From NCBI GenBank assembly GCA_017517815.1, contig JAFWYA010000052.1, positions 1 to 22,984 of the forward strand: a stretch of 22,984 nucleotides of DNA, in the 5' to 3' direction. The stretch comes from Clostridia bacterium (GTDB lineage: Bacteria > Bacillota_A > Clostridia > Christensenellales > Aristaeellaceae). This document shows, in pieces, positions 14,479-21,316 of the stretch (position 1 is its first letter; each line of letters begins with the position of its first letter). The position numbers and the translations under genes were made by a program. The notes below the pieces were generated by a model, which did no database searches, was not told where the DNA came from, and worked only from the letters and a program-made list of their open reading frames with translations.

Positions 14479-15625
14479 TGCGCTGGCGAAACATCATTCC
14501 TGAGGGAATGCCTGCGCCAAGGGCCCAGAGCTCATAGGCGAGAAGATCCAGCCGGTACAGTTCACTGGCTGTATCGCCGTCAGCTGCTTTTGAGATGACG
14601 GGAAGAGCAGACTGCTTCAGCAACGACAGCAGCTCGTCAGTACTGCGCCTGAAACCCAGCAGCCGCACGTATTCAGGATGAGGGTGAGTGTCGAGCATTT
14701 CCTGCGTGATGCCAAGCATTGCATGCGTGCACAGACGGCTCAGCCGGGCGCGGGCATACCGTTTGGTTTTGAGCAGCTCCAGCAGCTCTTCGCGCGTAAC
14801 AGCCTGTGAAGCACAGCTTTTCAGCCGGTTTTCCAAGCCTTCCGAACAGTCCGGCAGAAGGGCCAGTTCACCGGCGGATGCGCTGCGCAATTTGTGAAGC
14901 AGCAGCACGTCCAGCGCTTCGGGGCTGCACACGGGATGGCGGGGCAGTTCCCAGCCGCATGATGCAGCTGCTTCCTCATAGCGCCCTTCCCGGAAAGCGC
15001 GGCGCACGGCTGTGGCGGAGGGCCACTCGTTCAGGCTGAGCTGATCGGCGTGGTAATCGCCTTCTCGCCTGACGGCGAAAGGAATGAGGGGACTGTTCAG
15101 CCGCTTGAGCGCCCGCAGATAGCAAAGCGCAAGGATGTTGTTGGGCCTGTCCCACACAGAAGCGTCAGTCGTAAGGCATGCGCTCAGTGCATATCCCTGA
15201 GCAGCGGCAAAGGAAAGTCCCTGGTTCAGCTTCTTGCGCAGCGCCTGTGTAAAGGGTTCAGTCGGGTTTTCCAGCAGTACGGCTGCAGGCAGAAGCTGCT
15301 GTACATCGTCCTCTGCACCAAAGGAAATGTGTGTTACAAAGCCAAGCTGTGTCAGGATTTCCACACCGCCCAGCGCAAAGTGCTCTGCATCGCGCACAGC
15401 AAAAGCGCAGGGCAGTTCCATCACCATATCCGCTCCGGCATCGAGCGCTGCTTCGGCCCTTGAAGCGGGGGAATGCATAGCAGGCATGCCGCGTTGGGTG
15501 AAGCATCCGCTCATCAGGCACAGGATGCGCGCACTGGGAAGCTGGCTGCGGATGAGCTCAAACTGCCGCCTGTGCCCCAGGTGAAAGGGATCATATTCAC
15601 AAATTATACCGACAATCGGTTCCAT
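14465..15625 (-). CDS. tmcAL: tRNA(Met) cytidine acetate ligase (YlbM family)
   Basis: A 386-residue protein of the YlbM/TmcAL family, slightly shorter than the Bacillus protein. TmcAL activates acetate with ATP and forms N4-acetylcytidine at the wobble position of elongator tRNA-Met. The N-terminal nucleotidyltransferase-like motif is GIICEYDPFHLGHRRQFE with the HxGH signature (residues 15-18). Further family segments are FGAEDD, a LNQGLSFAAAQ segment, RPNNILALCYLRALKRLNS, and PSATAVRRAFREG near the ATP site. Two in-frame ATGs exist, at 15646 and 15625. Only the second has a ribosome binding site (AAGGGG), and that site lies inside the longer reading. It is transcribed away from pta-ackA, whose product acetate is its substrate. 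Confidence 0.9.
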   Translation of the reverse strand: MEPIVGIICEYDPFHLGHRRQFELIRSQLPSARILCLMSGCFTQRGMPAMHSPASRAEAALDAGADMVMELPCAFAVRDAEHFALGGVEILTQLGFVTHISFGAEDDVQQLLPAAVLLENPTEPFTQALRKKLNQGLSFAAAQGYALSACLTTDASVWDRPNNILALCYLRALKRLNSPLIPFAVRREGDYHADQLSLNEWPSATAVRRAFREGRYEEAAASCGWELPRHPVCSPEALDVLLLHKLRSASAGELALLPDCSEGLENRLKSCASQAVTREELLELLKTKRYARARLSRLCTHAMLGITQEMLDTHPHPEYVRLLGFRRSTDELLSLLKQSALPVISKAADGDTASELYRLDLLAYELWALGAGIPSGMMFRQRIAIV

Positions 15626-15646
15626 ACGTCGTTTTACCCCTTCCAT

Positions 15647-15674
15647 TTGGTAACAAAAAGATGTATACTATAAT
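15647..15674 (+). promoter_or_regulatory. Promoter of pta-ackA
   Basis: TTGGTA (15647-15652), a 16-base spacer, then TATAAT (15669-15674), with an overlapping TATACT at 15664. It lies about 55 bases before the pta start codon, in the 104-bp region shared with the divergent tmcAL. Confidence 0.55.
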
Positions 15675-15687
15675 AGTTGGATTCCGG

Positions 15688-15703
15688 ATACACACACGTG
15701 TAT
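15688..15703. promoter_or_regulatory. Operator-like inverted repeat between the pta promoter and start codon
   Basis: ATACAC-acac-GTGTAT is a perfect 6-bp inverted repeat with a 4-base spacer. It also contains the palindrome ACACGTGT. It lies roughly 8-23 bases after the predicted transcription start, a position where a bound regulator could block transcription. I do not recognise it as a known operator class. Confidence 0.35.
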
Positions 15704-15729
15704 TGTAGCACATAAGGGAGGAAATGACT

Positions 15730-16725
15730 ATGTCCGCCATCGACAAAATCAAAGCCAAAGCCAAAGCAAATGTAAAGCACATCGTGCTTCCTGAAGGCAC
15801 CGAGCCCCGCACTGTGCAGGCTGCTGCCAAGATCCTGGCCGAAGGCATCGCCAAGGTCACCCTCATCGGCAATGCCGAAGAAGTGGCCAAGGTTGCCGCC
15901 GAGACCAACACCGATCTGACCGGCGTTGCCATCATCGACCCCGCCGCCAGCGAAAAGAGCGCCGCCTATACCGAGCTGCTCTACGAACTGCGCAAGGCCA
16001 AGGGCATGACCATGGAACAGGCTGCCGAGCTGGTGACCAAGAACACGCTTTATTACGGCACCCTCATGCTCAAGGCGGGCGACGCCGACGGCATGGTGGC
16101 CGGCGCTATCAACTCCACCGGCAACGTTCTGCGCCCTGCGCTGCAGATCATCAAGACCGCCCCTGGCATCAAGGTCGTTTCCAGCTGTTTCATCATGGAG
16201 CTGCCTGACCAGAAGTGGGGCGACGAGGGCGTGATGGTCTTTGGCGACTGCGCTGTTATCCCCAACCCCACCGCCGAAGAACTGGCTGCTATCGCCATTG
16301 CCAGCGCCGAATCCGGCAAGCAGCTGGTGGATCTGGATCCCCGCGTTGCCATGCTTTCTTTCTCCACCAAGGGCAGTGCCAAGCACGAGAACGTGACCAA
16401 GGTGCAGGAAGCGACCGCCATGGCCAAGGAACTGGCTCCCGACCTGAAGCTGGACGGCGAGCTGCAGGCTGACGCTGCGCTGGTTGAAAGCGTTGGTCAG
16501 CTCAAGTCCCCCGGCAGCACCGTTGCCGGCCATGCCAACACCCTCATTTTCCCCGACCTGCAGGCTGGCAACATCGGCTACAAGCTGGTGCAGCGTCTGG
16601 CCGGCGCCGAGGCCATCGGCCCCATCATCCAGGGTCTGGCCATGCCTGTGAGCGACCTCAGCCGCGGCTGCTCCGTTGAGGATATCGTCAGCGTCGTCGC
16701 CATCACCGCAGTCAAGGCTCAGTAA
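15730..16725 (+). CDS. pta: Phosphate acetyltransferase
   Basis: A 331-residue short-form Pta that converts acetyl-CoA and phosphate to acetyl phosphate and CoA. It has no N-terminal regulatory domain, unlike the long enterobacterial form. Family features include HIVLPEGTEPRTVQAA at the start, KNTLYYGTLMLKAGDADGMVAGA, the FGDCAVIPNPTAEELA region, LSFSTKGSAKHENVTKV, and TVAGHANTLIFPDLQAGNIGYK near the C-terminus. ATGs exist at 15724 and 15730. The second is eight bases from GGGAGG and is preferred, because the first is only two bases away. Codons are strongly C/G-ending, as expected for a highly expressed gene. It is followed 59 bases later by ackA in the same direction. Confidence 0.97.
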   Translation: MSAIDKIKAKAKANVKHIVLPEGTEPRTVQAAAKILAEGIAKVTLIGNAEEVAKVAAETNTDLTGVAIIDPAASEKSAAYTELLYELRKAKGMTMEQAAELVTKNTLYYGTLMLKAGDADGMVAGAINSTGNVLRPALQIIKTAPGIKVVSSCFIMELPDQKWGDEGVMVFGDCAVIPNPTAEELAAIAIASAESGKQLVDLDPRVAMLSFSTKGSAKHENVTKVQEATAMAKELAPDLKLDGELQADAALVESVGQLKSPGSTVAGHANTLIFPDLQAGNIGYKLVQRLAGAEAIGPIIQGLAMPVSDLSRGCSVEDIVSVVAITAVKAQ

Positions 16726-16733
16726 TCGTTTGT

Positions 16734-16757
16734 GGCGGATGGCAAAGTTCATCCGTT
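16734..16757 (+). other. Hairpin between pta and ackA
   Basis: GGCGGATG, an 8-base loop and CATCCGTT pair with six Watson-Crick and two G-U pairs. There is no T-run, so it is unlikely to terminate transcription. It may tune stability or processing of the pta-ackA mRNA. Confidence 0.4.
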
Positions 16758-16784
16758 GAAAGAAAAGAATAGGAGTGCATTCCA

Positions 16785-17993
16785 ATGAAAATTCTGATCG
16801 TGAACGCCGGTTCTTCCTCCCTGAAGTACCAGCTGGTTGATATGGACGGCGAGAAGCTGATGGCCAAGGGCCTTGTCGAGCGCATCGGCATTGCCGGCAG
16901 CAAGCTGACCCAGAAGGTCAACGGCGTGGAGCTGGTTTTTGAACAGCCCATCGCTGACCACACCGAAGCCTGCACCCTGATGATCAAGGCCCTGACCGAC
17001 GCTGAGAAGGGCGCCGTGAAGGACATGAGCGACATCGGCGCCGTCGGCCACCGCGTGCTGCACGGCGGCGAGGCTTTCACCGCCTCCACCCTCATCGATG
17101 AGGAAGTGAAGGAAGCCATCCGCGCCAACATCCCCCTGGGCCCCCTGCACAACCCCGCCAACCTCATGGGCATCGAAGCCTGCGAAAAGGTTATGCCCGG
17201 CGTGCCCAACGTGGCCGTGTTCGACACCGCTTTCCATCAGACCATGCCTGCCAAGGCCTACATGTACGGCGTACCCTACGAGTACTATGAGCGCCTGCAC
17301 GTTCGCCGCTACGGCTTCCACGGCACCAGCCATCGTTATGTCAGCAAGCGCGCCTGCGAGTTCCTGGGCCTGGATCGTTTCAACACCCGCGTGATCACCT
17401 GCCATCTGGGCAACGGCTCCTCCATGGCCGCTGTGAAGAACGGCAAGTGCGTCGACACCAGCATGGGCATCACTCCTCTGGAGGGCGTGGTCATGGGTAC
17501 CCGCTCCGGCAGCATGGATCCCGCTGTTGTGCAGTTCATCGCCAACAACGACAACATGACTGTTGACGAAGTGCTCAATATGTGCAACAAGAAGAGCGGC
17601 CTGCTGGGCATCAGCGGCCTGTCTTCCGACATGCGCGACATCGACAAGGCTGCCGATGAAGGCAACGAGCGCGCTGCTCTGGCCCGCGACATGCTGCACT
17701 ATGGCATCAAGAAGTACATCGGCTCCTACGCGGCTGCTATGGGCGGCGTGGACGTGATCGTCTTTACTGCCGGCATCGGTGAAAACGGCGCCGAGCTGCG
17801 CGAGGCTGTCATGAAGGACTTCGAGTTCATGGGCGCCAAGCTGGATCCCCAGAAGAACATCGACGGCAACCGCAAGGAGAGCATCATCTCCGCTGACGAC
17901 AGCAAGGTCAAGATCGTGGTCATCCCCACCGACGAAGAAATCGTCATCGCCCGCGACACCCTGTGCATCGTGACCGGTCAGCCCATCGAATAA
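16785..17993 (+). CDS. ackA: Acetate kinase
   Basis: A 402-residue acetate kinase, full length, of the ASKHA fold. It makes acetate and ATP from acetyl phosphate and ADP, the energy-yielding end of fermentation. Visible residues include N7 in MKILIVNAGSSSLKYQL, R90 in VGHRVLHGG, D147 in VFDTAFHQTMP and H179 in RYGFHGTSHRYVS. Later come LGNGSSMAAV, VMGTRSGSMDP and VFTAGIGENG, the phosphate and adenosine motifs; all match known catalytic positions. AGGAG precedes the ATG. It is co-directional with pta and followed by a strong GC-rich hairpin. Codon use is strongly biased to C/G endings, like pta and serS, consistent with high expression. Confidence 0.98.
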   Translation: MKILIVNAGSSSLKYQLVDMDGEKLMAKGLVERIGIAGSKLTQKVNGVELVFEQPIADHTEACTLMIKALTDAEKGAVKDMSDIGAVGHRVLHGGEAFTASTLIDEEVKEAIRANIPLGPLHNPANLMGIEACEKVMPGVPNVAVFDTAFHQTMPAKAYMYGVPYEYYERLHVRRYGFHGTSHRYVSKRACEFLGLDRFNTRVITCHLGNGSSMAAVKNGKCVDTSMGITPLEGVVMGTRSGSMDPAVVQFIANNDNMTVDEVLNMCNKKSGLLGISGLSSDMRDIDKAADEGNERAALARDMLHYGIKKYIGSYAAAMGGVDVIVFTAGIGENGAELREAVMKDFEFMGAKLDPQKNIDGNRKESIISADDSKVKIVVIPTDEEIVIARDTLCIVTGQPIE

Positions 17994-18010
17994 TCAGTTT
18001 TTACCCAAAT

Positions 18011-18047
18011 ACACGGCGCGGGGTTTTCTCGCGCCGTGTTTGGTTCT
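18011..18047 (+). terminator. Probable ackA terminator
   Basis: ACACGGCGCG, a 9-base loop and CGCGCCGTGT form a perfect 10-bp GC-rich stem, with an outer CCAA/TTGG extension. The following tract (TTTGGTTCT) is only moderately T-rich. Some read-through into the DUF6020-like gene 22 bases further on is likely, because no promoter was seen between them. Confidence 0.65.
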
Positions 18048-18068
18048 GTGAAGCAAAGGAGCAGCAGG

Positions 18069-19991
18069 ATGAAGAAGTGGATGAAAAACGCCTGGTGGAT
18101 TACGGCCAGTCTGCTGGCTGTGTGGGCACCGGGAATGGATATGAATCTGCAGCGCAAGCTCAGGCCTGATGCATTTGAACTGGGCGGATATCTGCACCAG
18201 ATCGTCGGGCGTACGTTTGACGCTATCCAGACGGATTCCATCACGCTGCTTCTGGCGATGCTGGCGGTTTTGTGGATCACACGCAGGTACCTGTACCACA
18301 AGCCCGAAAGGACCGGCGTGGGGGAGTACCTGCTGTGCGGCTTTTTCAGCGTGATGCAGCTGCTCAATACAGCTGTGAATCAGACCGGCAGCGTGCAATG
18401 CCTGTACGCAAACCTGTTTCAGCTTGTCAAGGTATGTTTGTATCTGCCGGGTATGTTTATGCTGCTGCTGTGCGGTGTGCGAGGCCTGAACGAGCTGCTG
18501 GCATGGCGGCCTGCGCATAAGCGCTGCCGTCTGTGGGACAAACATCCCTTTCTGTTTCCGCTGCTGGTGTTGAGCGCAGCATGGCTGCCGCATCTCATCA
18601 TCAGGTATCCCGGCGCACTGACCATGGACACAGCGCTGCAGTATCACCAGTACGTCGGCATCGACCCGCGCACCACACCGCATCCGCCGTTTGGCGCGGT
18701 GGTTTACGGCTGGCTGATCGATACGGCCCGCACCACCGGGTACATGAACCTGTTCTACTTCGTTTTTACACTTATCAAGACGGCTGTTTTTGTCGCAGTG
18801 CTGGCTTATGGTCTGGCTGTGATGAACCGCCGTAATGTGCCCATGTGGGTATGCTGGTTTGCGCTTGTGATGTTTGCGGCGTCGCCCATTTATGTGGGCT
18901 GGACCACCGTCATCGGCAAGGACAGCCCTTACCTCATCCTTTGCATGCTGGCCGGGATCATGATGCTTGAAAACATTGGCACCGGCGTGGCTTTTAAAAG
19001 CCGGTGGCGCATGGCACTGCTGGCAGGCTGCCTGATTTTGATGATGCTGGTGCGCCATAACGGCATTCTGATTGCTGTGCCGCTGCTTCTGTGCATGCTG
19101 GGCCGGCTGATCGCTGAAAAGGCCGGGCGCAAAAACTGCATTCGTTTTGCCTGCTATGCCTGCGCGGTTGTACTGGCGGCGCTTGGCGTGAAGGAAACCA
19201 TTATTGTAACGATGGATTATCAGCGCATCAGTCAGAATGACTGGATGTCGCTGATGTTCCAGCAGACGGGCATGGTGGTCACCCGCCATGACGAAGAAAT
19301 ACCTCAGGAAGAAAAAGACGTCCTTGACAGGATGTTTGTTTACGACGAAATCAAGGAATGCTACACGCCTGACGGGGCCGATTCCATGCGGTGGAACTAC
19401 CCGATGGACGGCCGTCCCGGCGGAGTGCGCGTGGACGCGCCGCTGGAGACCGGGCGAAGCGATGAAGATATCAAAGCCTATCTGCAGGTGTGGTGGGAGC
19501 AGTTCAAGCGCTATCCGGCCGATTACCTGGATGCACTGCTGGAGATGAACGGTATTCTGTTTGATCTGCAGGAAAACTGGCCTGTGTACGTATGCCTGAC
19601 GGATAACTCGCTGGACGATCATGTGTATCAGAATTCGTTCAACGATATGAACTACTACAACGCGGATCAGATCAGGCCGCTCAACGGCCTGCAGCGTGCA
19701 TTGACAGAATGTTATTACCGCATGCACGAGCTGCCGCTGGTGGGCCCGCTGTTCAGCATGGGCTTCTGCATGGAACTGATGATCGTGATGCTCTACCTTG
19801 GCTGGAAGCGCGGTCACAGGCAGTCGCTGGCTATGTGGATCCCCTCGCTGGTAACAGGCGTAAGCGGACTGTTCTGCGCCATCGTCTATCTGCGTTATCT
19901 GCTTCCCACGGTTGGCGGAGTTCCGCTGTGGTTTGCCGCGTGGATGCTGTGTGAGGATCATAAACAGGAACCGAAGGAGGAAAAACAATGA
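18069..19991 (+). CDS. DUF6020-like polytopic membrane protein (GT-C glycosyltransferase-like layout)
   Basis: A 640-residue integral membrane protein. Hydrophobic segments lie at about 8-20, 57-72, 86-104, 114-136, 160-180, 226-249, 258-277, 286-302, 315-330, 333-347, 359-374 and, after a soluble region (about 385-555), 556-577 and 588-630. The RYPGALTMDTALQYHQYVG loop (Asp about 187) followed by TTPHPPFGAVVYG, then GKDSPYLILCMLAG and LVRHNGILIAVP, resembles the DUF6020 family. That layout recalls GT-C glycosyltransferases, which use lipid-linked donors and a loop acidic residue. Enzymatic activity is an inference only. The start is ATG 18069 with AAAGGAG; an earlier in-frame ATG lies in the ackA hairpin. 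Its stop codon overlaps the yceD start by four bases (ATGA), so the two are translationally coupled. Confidence 0.7.
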   Translation: MKKWMKNAWWITASLLAVWAPGMDMNLQRKLRPDAFELGGYLHQIVGRTFDAIQTDSITLLLAMLAVLWITRRYLYHKPERTGVGEYLLCGFFSVMQLLNTAVNQTGSVQCLYANLFQLVKVCLYLPGMFMLLLCGVRGLNELLAWRPAHKRCRLWDKHPFLFPLLVLSAAWLPHLIIRYPGALTMDTALQYHQYVGIDPRTTPHPPFGAVVYGWLIDTARTTGYMNLFYFVFTLIKTAVFVAVLAYGLAVMNRRNVPMWVCWFALVMFAASPIYVGWTTVIGKDSPYLILCMLAGIMMLENIGTGVAFKSRWRMALLAGCLILMMLVRHNGILIAVPLLLCMLGRLIAEKAGRKNCIRFACYACAVVLAALGVKETIIVTMDYQRISQNDWMSLMFQQTGMVVTRHDEEIPQEEKDVLDRMFVYDEIKECYTPDGADSMRWNYPMDGRPGGVRVDAPLETGRSDEDIKAYLQVWWEQFKRYPADYLDALLEMNGILFDLQENWPVYVCLTDNSLDDHVYQNSFNDMNYYNADQIRPLNGLQRALTECYYRMHELPLVGPLFSMGFCMELMIVMLYLGWKRGHRQSLAMWIPSLVTGVSGLFCAIVYLRYLLPTVGGVPLWFAAWMLCEDHKQEPKEEKQ

Positions 19992-20503
19992 TTCTGGATG
20001 TGTCCAAGGCGTTTGTACGCCCTACAGAAAAATTTCCCTTTGAGGTGGAAGTTCCCCTTGATACACAGGAAGTCAACGGCGATCAGGTGTCGTTTGAGCC
20101 GGTGAAATTGTCCGGCACCTTTGAAATGACCGACGACGTTGTGCGCCTGGAAGGCCAACTGCACGCCGTGGCCCATGCGCCCTGCGCGGTATGCCTCAAC
20201 CCTGTGGATGTGGAGATTGAAGTTGAATTTGGCGAAACCTTCCGCAAGGACGCCAATGAGGAAGAGGATGGTTGCTTCAGCTATGACAACAAGCAGCTGC
20301 CGCTGGATCACATGACGCTGACACTGGTAATGCTCAATATGCCCATGCGTTTCAAGTGCCCCCATGACTGCAGTGCCGACGGCGAACTGAAGGACTGGAA
20401 CGAGGCTGAAACCGTGTGGGCGGAAGAGGCCGAGGAGCCCCAGGGCACCTACCGTCCTTTTGAAGGACTGCAGGAAATGCTTAACGCGCAGAAAGAACAG
20501 TGA
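19988..20503 (+). CDS. YceD/DUF177 family protein (YlbN)
   Basis: A 171-residue acidic cytosolic protein of the YceD/DUF177 family, almost always encoded just before rpmF. Relatives are linked to 23S rRNA accumulation and ribosome assembly. Visible features are a CAVC motif (Cys 66 and 69) inside the conserved ACAVCLNPV-type segment, the acidic VEIEVEFGETF stretch, and a later Cys pair (about 124 and 128, FKCPHDC) where homologues have the LCSEDC-type motif. Together the four cysteines could hold a metal. The start is supported by AAGGAGG and by the four-base overlap with the preceding membrane protein gene. Function is inferred from family and context. Confidence 0.9.
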   Translation: MILDVSKAFVRPTEKFPFEVEVPLDTQEVNGDQVSFEPVKLSGTFEMTDDVVRLEGQLHAVAHAPCAVCLNPVDVEIEVEFGETFRKDANEEEDGCFSYDNKQLPLDHMTLTLVMLNMPMRFKCPHDCSADGELKDWNEAETVWAEEAEEPQGTYRPFEGLQEMLNAQKEQ

Positions 20504-20542
20504 AAAAAGCGCGAAGGAACCCGCCTAAAAGCGAAAAAAGGC

Positions 20543-20571
20543 TTGACAAAGACGGGTACTCATCATATAAT
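20543..20571 (+). promoter_or_regulatory. Perfect consensus promoter upstream of rpmF
   Basis: TTGACA (20543-20548), a 17-base spacer, then TATAAT (20566-20571): 12 of 12 consensus bases at ideal spacing. It starts 40 bases after the yceD stop codon and predicts a transcript beginning near 20578. It drives rpmF and possibly the serS T-box leader. Confidence 0.92.
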
Positions 20572-20577
20572 ACGAAA

Positions 20578-20786
20578 TGGTCACACTGTGATGATGGTAT
20601 CCGTATGCGCGGACACAAATAGCAGCGTGATCAGAGCAATGAATTTGCTAGCTGGCCGGGACAGATGCGGAAAGCGGTTGCGAATGCAGCACGTTTGCTA
20701 CACTTCTCCCCGGAGACAGGTTCGCGCAAGCGGACGATTTTGAAGCCCGGATTTGCTTTCGGGTAACGGAATGAGGAGGTGTAACC
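20578..20786 (+). ncRNA. Long rpmF 5' leader, possible cis-regulatory RNA
   Basis: About 210 bases separate the predicted start site from the rpmF ATG, far more than a ribosome binding site needs. Small stems are visible: GTATCCG with CGGACAC (20597-20616, one mismatch), TCTC with GAGA (20705-20716), and CCCGGA with TTTCGGG (20746-20763) shortly before the AGGAGG. A reading frame crosses the leader but has no ribosome binding site. I do not recognise a known riboswitch or ribosomal-protein leader class. Whether it regulates rpmF is unknown. Confidence 0.4.
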
Positions 20787-20978
20787 ATGGCTGTACCCAA
20801 GGGTAAAGTATCCAAGGCCCGCGGTCGTTCCCGTCGTGCCAACTGGAAGCTCAGCCTGCCCGGCATCGTCGAGTGCCCCCAGTGCCACGAAAAGAAGCTG
20901 GCCCACCGTGTTTGCAAAAACTGCGGTTATTACAACGGCGTTCAGGTCATCGATATGACCGAGAAGGAGAATGCTTAA
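20787..20978 (+). CDS. rpmF: 50S ribosomal protein L32
   Basis: A 63-residue L32 of the zinc-binding (Cys4) type. It starts [22 protein letters not shown], the conserved basic rRNA-binding part. The zinc ribbon has cysteines at 30, 33, 43 and 46 (CPQC and CKNC). The start is supported by AGGAGG seven bases upstream. The gene follows yceD as in most bacteria, but plsX, often next in line, is absent and serS follows instead. Presence of all four cysteines means this is the zinc-dependent paralogue; any zinc-free copy would be elsewhere. Confidence 0.97.
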   Translation: MAVPKGKVSKARGRSRRANWKLSLPGIVECPQCHEKKLAHRVCKNCGYYNGVQVIDMTEKENA

Positions 20979-20999
20979 TTTGCATTCCATTCTATTACG

Positions 21000-21031
21000 A
21001 TGAGGCTGCTTGAGGGTTCAGGCGGCCTCAT
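21000..21031 (+). other. Long hairpin after rpmF without a T-tract
   Basis: ATGAGGCTGCTTGA, loop GGGT, TCAGGCGGCCTCAT form a 14-bp stem with two G-U pairs, 21 bases after the rpmF stop codon. The sequence after it (CGTGTATAGG) is not T-rich, so it is not a standard intrinsic terminator. It may be a 3' end stabiliser, or may separate rpmF from the T-box that begins about 10 bases later. Confidence 0.5.
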
Positions 21032-21039
21032 CGTGTATA

Positions 21040-21293
21040 GGCCCTGCGAACAGAAGGAGTACGTTTTTTCGCGGCAACAGAGAGGATCGTCCATCGGCTG
21101 TAAGGCGATCCGGCATAGCGAAGAGTGGAAGGTCGTCTGGGAGGGCGCAGAGTGAAGCGAAAATTTTCGTTAGCCCTGCCGTGTGCGCACGTTACAGCGT
21201 GAAGAGGCAGTTTTTCTGAAAGGATGAACTGTGAATAAAGGTGGTACCGCGGAGCTGCTCCGTCCTTTGGACGAGAGGGGCTTTTTGTTTTTT
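21040..21293 (+). ncRNA. T-box leader of serS
   Basis: The region has T-box landmarks in order: a Stem I base GCCCT/AGGGC (about 21041-21145), AGTA in GGAGTACG (21059-21062) facing GAA (21128-21130) as the specifier-loop E motif, AGAGAG (about 21079-21084), a distal GGATCG/CGATCC arm, a CTGCC/GGCAG stem (about 21175-21210), and the T-box proper GGTGGTACCGCGG (21240-21252). A terminator (21257-21281) and T-runs to 21293 follow. Uncharged tRNA binding would form the antiterminator and switch on serS. The specifier is ambiguous: spacing after GAA gives GTC (21132-21134), and a one-base shift gives the serine codon TCG. Confidence 0.88.
21257..21293 (+). terminator. Regulated terminator of the serS T-box
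   Basis: GCTCC-GTCC, a TTT loop, GGAC, a GAGA bulge and GGGGC pair, followed by TTTTTG and TTTTTT. The T-box sequence just upstream would compete by forming the antiterminator. Confidence 0.8.
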
Positions 21294-21316
21294 AAAAATT
21301 TTATGAGGTGAAAAAC

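Noticed and set aside
17994..19988. Long open frame on the minus strand opposite the DUF6020-like gene (664 codons)
   Set aside because: It is a GC-driven shadow with His- and Gln-rich low-complexity content, no recognisable domain, and a well supported gene on the other strand. Similar long shadows opposite mazG, the ABC genes, pta and ackA were left out for the same reason.
20591..20743. Reading frame across the rpmF leader as a possible leader peptide
   Set aside because: No ribosome binding site precedes the ATGs, and the sequence has no run of regulatory codons or conserved motif.
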